Assembly (NCBI GenBank): GCA_019359315.1
Contig: JAHHHO010000002.1
Span: forward strand, 1 to 64,000
DNA length: 64,000 nucleotides
DNA from: Myxacorys californica WJT36-NPBG1
GTDB taxonomy: Bacteria > Cyanobacteriota > Cyanobacteriia > Leptolyngbyales > Leptolyngbyaceae
Reading direction: 5' to 3'
The position numbers were made by a program, and so were the translations under genes. Below are positions 10,295 through 19,956 of the stretch, piece by piece. Numbering within the stretch: position 1 is the first letter of the stretch; every line of letters begins with the position of its first letter. Under the pieces are notes generated by a model. The model was not told the origin of the DNA, searched no databases, and saw only the letters and a list, made by a program, of their open reading frames with translations.

Positions 10295-10755
10295 AAGACG
10301 TATTTCATTCTCAAAAGGTGGATACTGCCAAAATGCCCGGCACAATGCCACCATAAACCTATCGATCGCTCGGTAAATTACGGATTTTTTAGCGATTCAT
10401 TCTTTGGAATAACCGAGAATCTACTGATCAATTTGACTTTGAGTAAGTGAAATCGGCTAACGGAAACCGAAATGCTTTGAACACATACCTGAAATTGAGA
10501 AATCGGTATCCAAAACTAAGAAATGCTAACTTGAATTAAGAAATACTTATGCAAGCTCAAGAAACGCATACCTGAAATCGAGAAACGCTTATCTAAAATC
10601 AAGAAACAGGTCTGTGTTTCAAAGATTCGTCGAGCAGGAAGGCGAGTTATTGCAGTGGCGAAGCATTCAAATGGAGATGGCTTCCGCTTAACCGAATACA
10701 TTCGAGCTGTGTATCACTAAATAACCTGTTGACTGAACCTAACGAAGGTGAAGCG
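10295..10755. other. gene-free region holding a phased repeat array
   Basis: No convincing gene is present. A 61-codon minus-strand frame (10516-10701) spans part of the repeats and gives a heptad-periodic peptide (FLILDKR / FSISGMR / FLSLHKY). This periodicity follows from the 21-bp repeat and is not evidence for coding. The region lies between two minus-strand genes and must include the promoter of the gene at 9932. Confidence 0.5.
10449..10607. repeat. array of degenerate ~21-bp direct repeats
   Basis: A short box GAAAT or GAAAC recurs at 10449, 10469, 10499, 10520, 10540, 10561, 10582 and 10603, giving spacings of 20, 30, 21, 20, 21, 21 and 21 bp. The best units read GCATACCTGAAATCGAGAAAC-like and GCTTATCTAAAATCAAGAAA-like. 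The spacing of about two helical turns puts all boxes on the same face of the DNA. It is not a CRISPR array: the copies are adjacent and degenerate and no unique spacers are present. Confidence 0.75.
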
Positions 10756-12339
10756 TCACCCTTGCATCGGATCAATTGCCTCAACAGGTTCGGCTGAATC
10801 TTCGGGTTGAGCCTTCAACGGCAATAGCGCCCAAAGCATTTGCCTTATCGAAGTTTGCCGATTCTCTCGCACAAAGACTAACGGCAACAGCGCGAGCAAT
10901 CTCGTGCCGCTTGAGAGGGCAAATAGTCCTGGCAAGCCACCATAGTTAGCAAACTGAGCCAGGACGCCACCCACCGTTGTTCCTAACGCACCGCTAACTC
11001 CTGCGATCGCGGCGGCGATCGCAAAATAACTAGACTGATTTCTGAGCGGCGCAACTTCCAGTTGAATATTGTTATTGCACAGATCGATCGCAGCCCACGT
11101 TCCGCCTGCCACAATATGCAGCAACGGTAACCAGAGCCAGATCGACAGCGCATCTGTTCCCGTTCCTAGCCACAGAATCGGGGTTGCTGCAACCAATACG
11201 CCAACTGTCAATAACAAAAATCGATTTCCAACTCGATCTGCCAATTTGCCCCAAAAGATTAGCATTACCAAGTTTGCACCTGCCGTTAGGCTGTTGTAGA
11301 GCGTCACCCAACGAACATCAAGCGCCAGGTTATCTAGCATGTACAGGTTAAAAAATGGCGCACTCAAATTAACCGAAAACATCCACACGCCAAAGTAAAG
11401 GAGAAAGCGTAAGAAATTTTTGTCCTTTAGGATAGCTAGAACTGGAGACTGACTTGCCACTGACAATTCATTAGAGTTCTCTTCACTCGACTCCACCTCG
11501 CTACTGGAGTTCTCTTTTTCACCAGAAGAAAGGCTAGAAATAGAAGCCGCCGACTCCGCGTCTTGCAATTCATGTAGTTGGCGAGGATTCACATCCACCA
11601 TCCCCCACTGAAACGCTAGACTAAGTAACCCGATCAGAACTCCGAGAAACAGGATTATCCCATACCCTTCAATTGATCCGTCTGGAAACAACGACACCAT
11701 AAATCCGGCGAACGGAATCGAAATTAAACACGTCAGATTAGCCGCACTGTTGCGAATACTAAAATAGCGTCCTCTAAGGCGGCGGGGCACTAATGCTGCC
11801 ATCCAACTTAGCCAAGACGCGCTGCCAAATGCGCCCATAACGTGAGTGACAAATACGATCGCCAGCGTCCAAATAATCAGTACGTGGGAATCGATTTTGC
11901 CGTAGCTAAATAAGGCGATGCCAACGACCAGCAGCAGCCAGACCAAACGCGCTGGAGCATAAATCCATAAGCAATAGTTGTGACGACTCGTAGAGCGATC
12001 GCCAAAATAAGCGCCGATGGGCTGCATCAAATTTGCCAGCATCGGAATCGAGGCTAACATGCCAACCTCCGTCGGATTCGCGTGTAGCTCGACCAAAAAA
12101 TTGCTGAGCAGAACTCCCCCCGCCACATTTGAGAATACCGTCGCAAAAATTCCGTCTAGCGTAGAGGCGCGTAAGCTCTGGCGAATTTCGGGTTTAGACA
12201 ACCGGGATTCGGGTTCTTTGCCATATGAAATAACAGATTCGGTTCCCGTGATCGGCTCTGGCGATGTTTGTGAAAGATGGGTAATTGTTTCGCTCGTTCC
12301 TAAATCCACAGGTAACCCCTCTGCGATTATTCGCTGCAA
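10756..12339 (-). CDS. MFS transporter
   Basis: This is an inner-membrane major facilitator superfamily carrier of 527 residues. About 12 hydrophobic segments lie in two halves separated by an acidic, serine-rich cytoplasmic loop at about residues 250-300. A conserved-looking loop after TM2 (MQPIGAYFGDRSTSRH) matches the G-x-x-x-D-R motif region of the superfamily, and the second half repeats it as FWGKLADRVGNR. The first ~55 residues are a soluble, Ser/Thr/Pro-rich tail. The substrate cannot be told from the sequence. The start is uncertain: TTG at 12339 opens the frame, while GTG at 12309 has a GAGGGG ribosome site just upstream. The gene is divergent from the amidase. Confidence 0.88.
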   Translation of the reverse strand: MQRIIAEGLPVDLGTSETITHLSQTSPEPITGTESVISYGKEPESRLSKPEIRQSLRASTLDGIFATVFSNVAGGVLLSNFLVELHANPTEVGMLASIPMLANLMQPIGAYFGDRSTSRHNYCLWIYAPARLVWLLLVVGIALFSYGKIDSHVLIIWTLAIVFVTHVMGAFGSASWLSWMAALVPRRLRGRYFSIRNSAANLTCLISIPFAGFMVSLFPDGSIEGYGIILFLGVLIGLLSLAFQWGMVDVNPRQLHELQDAESAASISSLSSGEKENSSSEVESSEENSNELSVASQSPVLAILKDKNFLRFLLYFGVWMFSVNLSAPFFNLYMLDNLALDVRWVTLYNSLTAGANLVMLIFWGKLADRVGNRFLLLTVGVLVAATPILWLGTGTDALSIWLWLPLLHIVAGGTWAAIDLCNNNIQLEVAPLRNQSSYFAIAAAIAGVSGALGTTVGGVLAQFANYGGLPGLFALSSGTRLLALLPLVFVRENRQTSIRQMLWALLPLKAQPEDSAEPVEAIDPMQG

Positions 12340-12511
12340 AAAAGTCTACTGCGATTTCACGAAGCTTTATCCCGCTAATCAGAGACCGTTTTGCAAAGTC
12401 TGCGATTTACGCTAGAAACTCGTGTCAAGATCCAATAGACGACTTAAATATAAACGTAAATATATTATTTGCTTTACATAATAGAAACCTTCTGCCTCTG
12501 GGATAGCATTC

Positions 12512-13921
12512 ATGGATTTGGACCTAGCATTTTCCTCAGCTCTAGAACAAGCACGACTGATTCGAGAAAAACAGATTTCTCCTCTAGAGCTAACGCAGCT
12601 TTACCTCGATCGCATTGAGCAATTCAATCCTCATTTAGGCAGTTTTTACACGGTGACGGCAGAGCTTGCCCTGCAAGATGCCGCAGCAAAAACCGAACAG
12701 ATGATGCAGGATTCAGAATTGCCGCCTCTATTTGGCGTGCCGATCGCCATCAAAGATCTCAATCCGGTAAAAGGCATTCCGTGTTCCTACGGCCTCAGCA
12801 TTATTAAAAAGCGGGTAGCCGAACTGGATGACGTGACCTACATCAAACTGAAAGCGGCGGGTGGAATTTTACTTGGCAAAACTGCAACGTCCCAATTGGG
12901 TTCGTTTCCCTACACAGAGCCACCAGGCTTTCCACCCGCCCGCAATCCCTGGAATCTTGACTACACGCCTGGGGGTTCTAGCGGTGGGTCGGCGGCAGCA
13001 GTGGCGGCAGGATTGTGCGCGATCGCTCAAGGGTCAGACGGTGGCGGGTCGGTGCGAGGCCCAGCGTCTTGCTGTGGATTAGTGGGCTTAAAGCCCTCAC
13101 GAGGACGCATTTCTCAAGCCCCAATTGGCGAACATTTAGCGGGCTGCGCGACGAATGGGCCGATCGCCCGTACGGTTGCAGATTTGGCAGCGTTCATGGA
13201 TATCACCGCCGGGTACGTTACAGGCGACCCATACTGGTTGCCCAATCCTGAGCCATCGTTTTTAGCAATGACTCAGCGATCGCCGCAACCGTTAAAAATT
13301 GGGGTAGTGACAACCATCGAGCCAGTGGGAGAAGCTGATCCAGAATGTGTGGCGGCAGTGGAAAAGATGGCTCGGCTGTTGGAGGGGTTGGGGCATAAGG
13401 TTGAGCCTGCGATCGTTAACTTAGGCGATATGGTAGAGCCATTCATCATCCTGTGGCGGACTCAAACCGATGTTGGCGTTCCACCATTCTTCCTAGAGAA
13501 AGTAAATCGCTGGCTCTGGTGGAGAGCAAAATTTACGACTGCTGCTCGTTATGTTAGGGCAACGCACCAAGTCCAAACCTCTGCCCGTCGCTTGGTGCAA
13601 CTGTGTGAGCCGTTTGATGTGCTGCTCACTCCAACGTTTATGGCCCCGGTGATCCGCGTCGGCGAATGGAAACAGCTAAGCCCCGTGCAGACGCTCGACC
13701 AAATCATTCGATGGATTGCACCATTGCCGCCCTTTAATATGAGCGGTCAACCCGCGATCAGCATCCCCGCCGGATTCGATGAGCGTGGGCTACCGATTGG
13801 CGTGCAACTGGTCGGGCGTCCAGCAGGGGATGGAACCCTTCTATCGTTAGCGGCACAGATCGAACAGGCGCAACCGTGGGCCAGCGATCGCCCCACCTTT
13901 GCAACCCGTTCGATCCTCTAG
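12512..13921 (+). CDS. amidase signature family hydrolase
   Basis: This 469-residue enzyme belongs to the amidase signature family, which hydrolyses carboxamides with a Ser-cisSer-Lys triad. The triad is visible with classical spacing: K81 in AIKDLN, S156 in PGGSSGGSAAA and the nucleophile S180 in DGGGSVRGPA. The Gly/Ser-rich signature runs through GLVGLKPSRGRIS, and the C-terminal half has PPFNMSGQPAISIPAGFD. It is not GatA by context, since no gatB or gatC lies nearby and the C-terminal half resembles stand-alone amidases. The substrate is unknown. It starts with ATG, is monocistronic, divergent from the MFS gene and convergent with the EndoU-like gene 6 bp beyond its end. Confidence 0.9.
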   Translation: MDLDLAFSSALEQARLIREKQISPLELTQLYLDRIEQFNPHLGSFYTVTAELALQDAAAKTEQMMQDSELPPLFGVPIAIKDLNPVKGIPCSYGLSIIKKRVAELDDVTYIKLKAAGGILLGKTATSQLGSFPYTEPPGFPPARNPWNLDYTPGGSSGGSAAAVAAGLCAIAQGSDGGGSVRGPASCCGLVGLKPSRGRISQAPIGEHLAGCATNGPIARTVADLAAFMDITAGYVTGDPYWLPNPEPSFLAMTQRSPQPLKIGVVTTIEPVGEADPECVAAVEKMARLLEGLGHKVEPAIVNLGDMVEPFIILWRTQTDVGVPPFFLEKVNRWLWWRAKFTTAARYVRATHQVQTSARRLVQLCEPFDVLLTPTFMAPVIRVGEWKQLSPVQTLDQIIRWIAPLPPFNMSGQPAISIPAGFDERGLPIGVQLVGRPAGDGTLLSLAAQIEQAQPWASDRPTFATRSIL

Positions 13922-13927
13922 AGGACG

Positions 13928-14809
13928 TCAGCCCTTGCTAACCCCACAGTCGGGATCACCAGCGTTGGGAGTGGCGTCGGGATAGTAGGTCACGATCGCT
14001 CGGCTGGTTTTTACAAATACTGCCTTAAACGGTTGCTTTGCATCAGGATCTTGAACGGTATACAAGCAGGCCGCGTTACCAGCAGATCTGCCAGCAAATC
14101 CTTTAAACGCTTGACTTGCTTCAACCAAAATATCTTGAGCATCGCTGACGTAAGAATATCCCTTCTTAGAATCTCGAATTCTCCGATTGCCTTGCCGAAC
14201 TTCAACACCTAGCGTATAGATTTCTCCATCTAATACTTCTTCTGCCCCCGAATTGTTTGCCAAGCGTCCGCCAATGCCTTCGGTTTGCAGTTGCAGATAG
14301 CGACCCCTGAAATGCAAGCCGCCAATCTTTTGTGAGCCGCGAATCTCACCACAAAAAATGTGTTTAAACCCGTTGCGATCGGACCAAATCGTAATCAGGT
14401 CATCCTGAAACTGACTATCACTCCGGCGTCCAGCAAACAGTTCTCCGCCCACCGCCGCCTTAATTTTCTGAACCACTTCTGGCGATTCTGTAAACAAACG
14501 ACGAAGCGCGATCGTACCAACCTGACTGCCAAATGCTCCGCACGTTGCCAACACTTTCTGATCAAACGAATTGAGTTGCGGTGCGGATGGCGTGATATCG
14601 ACCTTACGATTTTTAGGTACGCCGACCGAAACCGGATTACTGGTTTGATCAAAAAACGGCAGTAGAGCGCTGCTTGTATTTTTAGGGGAATGTCGCTTTT
14701 TAGGACGAACCCGATACTCGCTTTGAGAAGTTTGAGCCAAGGCCAAGTCGTGAAGTGGAGTAACTACTCCTGCCAAAATAAGCAGCAATCCGAGAAAACG
14801 CATCGTCAT
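13928..14809 (-). CDS. secreted EndoU-like nuclease domain protein
   Basis: The ATG at 14809 follows an AGGTG ribosome site and opens a signal peptide (MTMRFLGLLLILAGVV...ALAQ), so the 293-residue product should be exported. Residues ~30-75 are a basic linker. The C-terminal ~160 residues carry features of bacterial EndoU ribonucleases: KHIFCGE followed by GGLHFRGRY, placing two histidines (about H150 and H166) at typical spacing, then lysines and a terminal VTYYPD carrying the Thr/Tyr expected near the active site. EndoU domains cut RNA and often serve as toxin tips. Here no secretion partner or immunity gene is adjacent. Four cysteines suggest disulfides outside the cytoplasm. Activity is inferred. 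Confidence 0.72.
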   Translation of the reverse strand: MTMRFLGLLLILAGVVTPLHDLALAQTSQSEYRVRPKKRHSPKNTSSALLPFFDQTSNPVSVGVPKNRKVDITPSAPQLNSFDQKVLATCGAFGSQVGTIALRRLFTESPEVVQKIKAAVGGELFAGRRSDSQFQDDLITIWSDRNGFKHIFCGEIRGSQKIGGLHFRGRYLQLQTEGIGGRLANNSGAEEVLDGEIYTLGVEVRQGNRRIRDSKKGYSYVSDAQDILVEASQAFKGFAGRSAGNAACLYTVQDPDAKQPFKAVFVKTSRAIVTYYPDATPNAGDPDCGVSKG

Positions 14810-14974
14810 AGAACGCACCTACAGATAATGAATAACGGGATGGGTAATCAATTGTGTAATCAATCACGTTATCCGCAGATCGTGTCACGAAATCCTCAAA
14901 GTGCAGCAACTTTCTTCAGCGCGTTCTAAAAACTGGTGGATGGGTAAACTCCCAATATCGTCTGTAATTGAGCT

Positions 14975-15208
14975 ATGCGTTCCAAGTTCCCGTTTGCGTT
15001 GATACTACTTCTCGGTTTGATTTACGTGGGGTTTGGCGATCAGTTTTTACCATCTGCGATCGGGCGCTACAGTTTGCAGACGCGAAGCGCGATCGACACC
15101 GCATTGGTTGGGTTGTTTCCCGCTTGGCGACCCAAAACCAACCCTCACAAACGAACGAATGATGCGATTGATCGCGTTGAAAAACAAGGCAAATCTGCTA
15201 ATCCCTAG
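14975..15208 (+). CDS. small single-span membrane protein, conserved hypothetical
   Basis: This 77-residue protein begins with a basic residue pair and one hydrophobic helix (FPFALILLLGLIYVGFG), followed by a hydrophilic part (FLPSAIGRYSLQTRSAIDTALVGLFPAWRPKTNPHKRTNDAID). It resembles a small cyanobacterial family with the pattern YVGFGDQFLP and WRPKTNP, judged from memory. The function is unknown; localisation to a membrane is inferred from the helix. It is divergent from the EndoU-like gene, and the short region between them holds a direct repeat of TAATCAAT near 14843 and 14855. Confidence 0.65.
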   Translation: MRSKFPFALILLLGLIYVGFGDQFLPSAIGRYSLQTRSAIDTALVGLFPAWRPKTNPHKRTNDAIDRVEKQGKSANP

Positions 15209-15213
15209 CGCTA

Positions 15214-15278
15214 GCAGCGGATTTAGTAACCAAATTAACGGATAAGATCATTTGTTAATCTGCTGCTAAATCCGCTGC
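15214..15278. repeat. 13-bp perfect inverted repeat between convergent genes
   Basis: Arms GCAGCGGATTTAG (15214-15226) and CTAAATCCGCTGC (15266-15278) enclose 39 nt. The element sits exactly between the end of the small membrane protein gene and the end of ilvC, so it may serve as a two-way terminator. No T run follows closely on the plus strand. Confidence 0.55.
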
Positions 15279-15286
15279 CAACCTAA

Positions 15287-16522
<1,236 letters not shown>

Positions 16523-16552
16523 TCATTGATCGTTGAGAAGACGACTGAATTT

Positions 16553-17743
16553 ATGGCTTCTGCACCTCGATTTCCGTTGCTTCGCTTCATTCGCGAATAC
16601 TTCATTTATCTCTTACCGTCTGCATTGATTGTTTATCTAGTTTTAGAGTCGTATCAAATCGATCTTCGTCCTTATTACATTGCGGGTAAGTCAATTTTGT
16701 ATGGATTAGATCCTTACTTCAACCATGTCAATCAATATCCTGAGTTCTACACGCCAGTCAATGCAAATGACTCGCCCGGTTCAGGATTTATTTATCTACC
16801 GATCGCAGCGTTTTTATTTGCGCCGCTTGCGGTAATGCCTTACATGACAGCGAAAATTGTTTACAGCGTTGTTATTTTGATTGTTTTATGGTTGCTTTTA
16901 TTTGAATTAGTCAAGCAGAGTAATTTTGTGATTCAGGGCGAACCCTTACTCTTTGCAATGACTAGTTTTCCTGTTTTTGCTACCTTTGAACGTGGACAAA
17001 TCGACATTCTTGTTTGTTATCTCACGGTCTTAAGTTTTCTGATTTATCAGCAGTCAAGACAAAAAGTTTTGCCCGCTTTTCTAATCGCGATATCGTTTTG
17101 CATCAAACTATTCCCCGGAATTGCGCTAGTTTACTTTCTAATTAAGCGAGAGTACAAACTAGTTGCTTATGGAGTGGGATTTATTATGGCGTTCCTTTTA
17201 GCGCCGCTTACCTATTTCAATTCGTCTATTTACGTTCATTACGTGCAACGAATCTTACCTGAGGTGTTTGGCAGACTTACGAGTTCAGTGCCCATTAGCA
17301 CGCATGGACAAAACACCCTCAATCGAGTCGTTACATCGGTCGATAGTCGAGGATTGCGAGTGACCCACGATTTCGTCAACGGCTACATGAATCCGTTTTT
17401 ACGCCATAGCCCAGTAGCATCAATGATTGTGGGCGCGATCGCATTTGCCCTCCTACTCTATTATCTCCGGCGAGATACGCTCGAATTTCAGTTTTTTGCC
17501 ATGATCAACAGCATTAATCTTTTCAATCCCAAACCCTGGATCACAGGAATTGTTTGGTATATTCCGCTATTCGTCTACTTGTTTGGTAAAGCGAATCATC
17601 TCGGTAAATTTATTCTGCTTCTACCGCTGTTTGTACCCCCATTCACCAACAGTAACGGAATGTTGGCCTATGCGATCGCATTAGCGTTTGCGATTCCTCG
17701 ATCAAGAAAGCGGCTATTGCAGCCTTTGACTGCGCCGCAATAA
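16553..17743 (+). CDS. glycosyltransferase family 87 / DUF2029 membrane protein
   Basis: This ~396-residue integral membrane protein has about 9-10 hydrophobic helices. It begins with an N-terminal helix and a large loop DLRPYYIAGKSILYGLDPYFNH, typical of GT87 (DUF2029) polyprenyl-phosphate-dependent mannosyl- or arabinosyltransferases. The acidic residues in the first loop and the FERGQIDI motif (compare xxGQxN in the family) support the assignment. Such enzymes transfer sugars from lipid carriers on the outer face of the membrane; the actual sugar is unknown. I use the ATG at 16553; the frame opens earlier at a TTG (16526). It faces a group of other glycosyltransferases on the opposite strand (19.9-24 kb). 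Confidence 0.75.
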   Translation: MASAPRFPLLRFIREYFIYLLPSALIVYLVLESYQIDLRPYYIAGKSILYGLDPYFNHVNQYPEFYTPVNANDSPGSGFIYLPIAAFLFAPLAVMPYMTAKIVYSVVILIVLWLLLFELVKQSNFVIQGEPLLFAMTSFPVFATFERGQIDILVCYLTVLSFLIYQQSRQKVLPAFLIAISFCIKLFPGIALVYFLIKREYKLVAYGVGFIMAFLLAPLTYFNSSIYVHYVQRILPEVFGRLTSSVPISTHGQNTLNRVVTSVDSRGLRVTHDFVNGYMNPFLRHSPVASMIVGAIAFALLLYYLRRDTLEFQFFAMINSINLFNPKPWITGIVWYIPLFVYLFGKANHLGKFILLLPLFVPPFTNSNGMLAYAIALAFAIPRSRKRLLQPLTAPQ

Positions 17744-17746
17744 GAT

Positions 17747-18517
17747 TTAGCGAAGCGATTGAAAGCCATCTACTAATGCAGATGCCGCACCTAACACGCG
17801 ATCGCCGCCTGATTCTGTTGCCGCAATCAGCAGCAGTAACACGCTATCCCGCACCTGACGCGATAGAATCACACCGCCCACGGGTTGAGTTTGCCCCGCG
17901 ATCGTTAGATTTCCTGTCCAGTCGAGTTGCAGTCCGCCCGGAATCGATCGCACTTCTCCCGTGGCAAAGCCTTCGCCCTGCTTAAACGCGTTCTGCACGA
18001 TCCTAACCAAGGCATCGTTAGGCAGTAGTCCACCCGCAACGCCTAACTGCGCCTGAGGCTGCACCTGCACCGTATAGGCCAAGTTACCATCGGGCGACTC
18101 GACCAACACCGAACCTGCCAACGGACTCACCTTAAAATCTTTAAGAATGCCAACCTTAAATTGTCCACTCGGATCTTGATACTCTCCGCCTAGGGGTAAT
18201 GGAGTCGCCGTCGGAGCAGCAGGCAACGGAGCCGAGGGAATGCCTCCTGGTGCAATGGGAACTGGCGTAATCGTCGGAATTGGCGTGATAGAAGCGCTTG
18301 GGGATGGAGAGGCAGACGGTGAAGCAGTCGGAATTGGGGGGCGTGGGTTGGGCAGACTCGGATCAACCGGGATCGGCTCGACAGGGACGCCTATCCCACC
18401 ACTGGGGGACGGCGAGGGCGACTGAGCAATCACAGAAACAGGGCGACCCATCCACAACGCAACAGCCACGATCGCACCTACAGCGCATCCAATCATCCAA
18501 CGGCGTCTCGATTTCAT
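17747..18517 (-). CDS. exported proline-rich protein with PsbP-like C-terminal domain
   Basis: The 256-residue product starts with a basic segment and a hydrophobic signal/anchor (WMIGCAVGAIVAVALWMG ... VIAQ). Residues ~33-110 are a Pro/Ser/Thr linker (SPSPSPSGG, PTASPSASPSPS). The folded part at ~112-256 begins YQDPSGQFKVGILKDFKV and continues with alternating strands and helices, with a closing helix at ALVDGFQSL. It is reminiscent of the PsbP/Mog1p fold in cyanobacterial hypothetical proteins; this is inference. It starts 5 nt after the CNT transporter stop with TAGGAG before its ATG, so the two are cotranscribed. The function is unknown. Confidence 0.75.
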   Translation of the reverse strand: MKSRRRWMIGCAVGAIVAVALWMGRPVSVIAQSPSPSPSGGIGVPVEPIPVDPSLPNPRPPIPTASPSASPSPSASITPIPTITPVPIAPGGIPSAPLPAAPTATPLPLGGEYQDPSGQFKVGILKDFKVSPLAGSVLVESPDGNLAYTVQVQPQAQLGVAGGLLPNDALVRIVQNAFKQGEGFATGEVRSIPGGLQLDWTGNLTIAGQTQPVGGVILSRQVRDSVLLLLIAATESGGDRVLGAASALVDGFQSLR

Positions 18518-18522
18518 GACTC

Positions 18523-19956
18523 CTACCCTCTTAGTACCGATGCATTACCAAAATAAAACACGCCCGCGACACAGCCGATCATCAGCGTCGCTAACGTCGC
18601 CGCCCACAGTGCTTTCCAGCCTAATTCGCTCAAATCTCTGCGGCGCGATGGAATCAAAACCGAAAATCCGCCGACAAAGATTCCGACCGAGGGCAAGTGA
18701 GCAAATCCGCACAGGGCGTAACTGACAATCAGCAAACCGCGATCGCTAATCACGCCCTGACTTGCTAGAACCGCAAGCTGTTGATAGGACGGCACTTCGG
18801 TCGTAATCAATCGGCTACCAATCAACACCGACGCCTGCCAGAGTTCATTCCAATTTCGCGAAATGCCTGTGAGAAAGGTGAGCGGCAAAAACAGCGCTCC
18901 CATAATGTTTTGCAGGGTGATCACTTGGAAAATTAAGCCAATCCGCCGCAAAATTAAACTATTGCTGTTTGCGAGAGACGCAAGATTACCAAAGAAGAGA
19001 TTGACTAAGGCAATCAGTCCGAGAATCGCAATGAGTAGAGCCGCGATCGCAATGGCCAACTTCACCCCTTCCATTGCCCCGACAATCACGCTCTCCATCG
19101 CATTGATGGATTCAGCTGGTTTATCATCGCTCTCGTCAATCTTTTCTTCGGGCAGACTGCCTAAAGTCTTTGGTACTTCTATTTCAGGAACCAACAATTT
19201 AGACATCACAAAACAGGCAGGAATCGCCATAATCGAGGCGGAAACCAAATGTCCTGTAATATTTGGAAACGTCGGACGCAACAGCCCGGCATACAGCGCT
19301 AACACAGTTGAAGCAATACTACCGTAGCAGGCCGTGAGAATCGCGCAGAGTTCACTACGAGTCATGTCTGCTAAAAACGGGCGAACCACAAGCGCCGATT
19401 CAATCCCGACAAAAATATTCGTTGCGCCGCTGAGCGCTTCTGCACCGCTCAGATTCATGGTTCGCCGAAATAGCTTGGCAAACGCTTGAACAACAGGCTG
19501 AATCAGCCTCAAATAATAGAGCAATGACATCAAGGCAGAGAAGAAAATCACGGAGGGCAATGCCCGAAACGCAAAGACGTAGCCCAAGCTGAGGTTTTCG
19601 GGACTTAAGCGATCGCCCGGAACCGGAACATAGGGAGGCGTCACAGCTCTTGCAATCCAGCGCCCTATCAAAATTGGACCCGATGGAGTGGCGGGATTAG
19701 GAACCAGCAACGGACCAAAGATAAATCGCGCGCCCTCTTCTGTGGCATCTAAGATTGCATTCACGCTGGTGCTAACGGCACTCACGAGGGTACGAGTGAT
19801 CGGAAATGTAAAAATTAACAATCCCAGGACTAGCTGTAGCCCAATTCCCCATAAAATCACCTTCCAAGGAATAATCTGGCGATTTTCTGACCCGAGCCAA
19901 GCAATGCCGCACAGAGCAAAGATGCCAGCAAATGACAGCAGATTTAACCAAGACAT
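18523..19956 (-). CDS. concentrative nucleoside transporter (NupC/CNT family)
   Basis: CNT proteins import nucleosides using a H+ or Na+ gradient. The 477-residue product has the CNT layout: N-terminal helices (LLSFAGIFALCGIAWLGSENR), a gate region, and the conserved core SGATNIFVGIESALVVRPFL followed by MTRSELCAILTACYGSIAS. The C-terminal part reads GFAHLPSVGIFVGG. The usual E-[AS]-P of the core is ESAL here. The start ATG at 19956 shares one base with the stop of the upstream GT2 gene (TAATG), so translation is coupled. An acidic cytoplasmic insert (PEEKIDESDDKPAES) divides the helices. The link to glycosylation genes may be only positional. Confidence 0.85.
   Translation of the reverse strand: MSWLNLLSFAGIFALCGIAWLGSENRQIIPWKVILWGIGLQLVLGLLIFTFPITRTLVSAVSTSVNAILDATEEGARFIFGPLLVPNPATPSGPILIGRWIARAVTPPYVPVPGDRLSPENLSLGYVFAFRALPSVIFFSALMSLLYYLRLIQPVVQAFAKLFRRTMNLSGAEALSGATNIFVGIESALVVRPFLADMTRSELCAILTACYGSIASTVLALYAGLLRPTFPNITGHLVSASIMAIPACFVMSKLLVPEIEVPKTLGSLPEEKIDESDDKPAESINAMESVIVGAMEGVKLAIAIAALLIAILGLIALVNLFFGNLASLANSNSLILRRIGLIFQVITLQNIMGALFLPLTFLTGISRNWNELWQASVLIGSRLITTEVPSYQQLAVLASQGVISDRGLLIVSYALCGFAHLPSVGIFVGGFSVLIPSRRRDLSELGWKALWAATLATLMIGCVAGVFYFGNASVLRG

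Noticed and set aside
10449-10607. CRISPR array
   Set aside because: The ~21-bp units are adjacent and degenerate with no unique spacers, and no cas genes are nearby.
10516-10701. Heptad-repeat small protein on the minus strand
   Set aside because: The 7-residue periodicity is a by-product of the 21-bp DNA repeats; no ribosome site or protein-like composition is seen.
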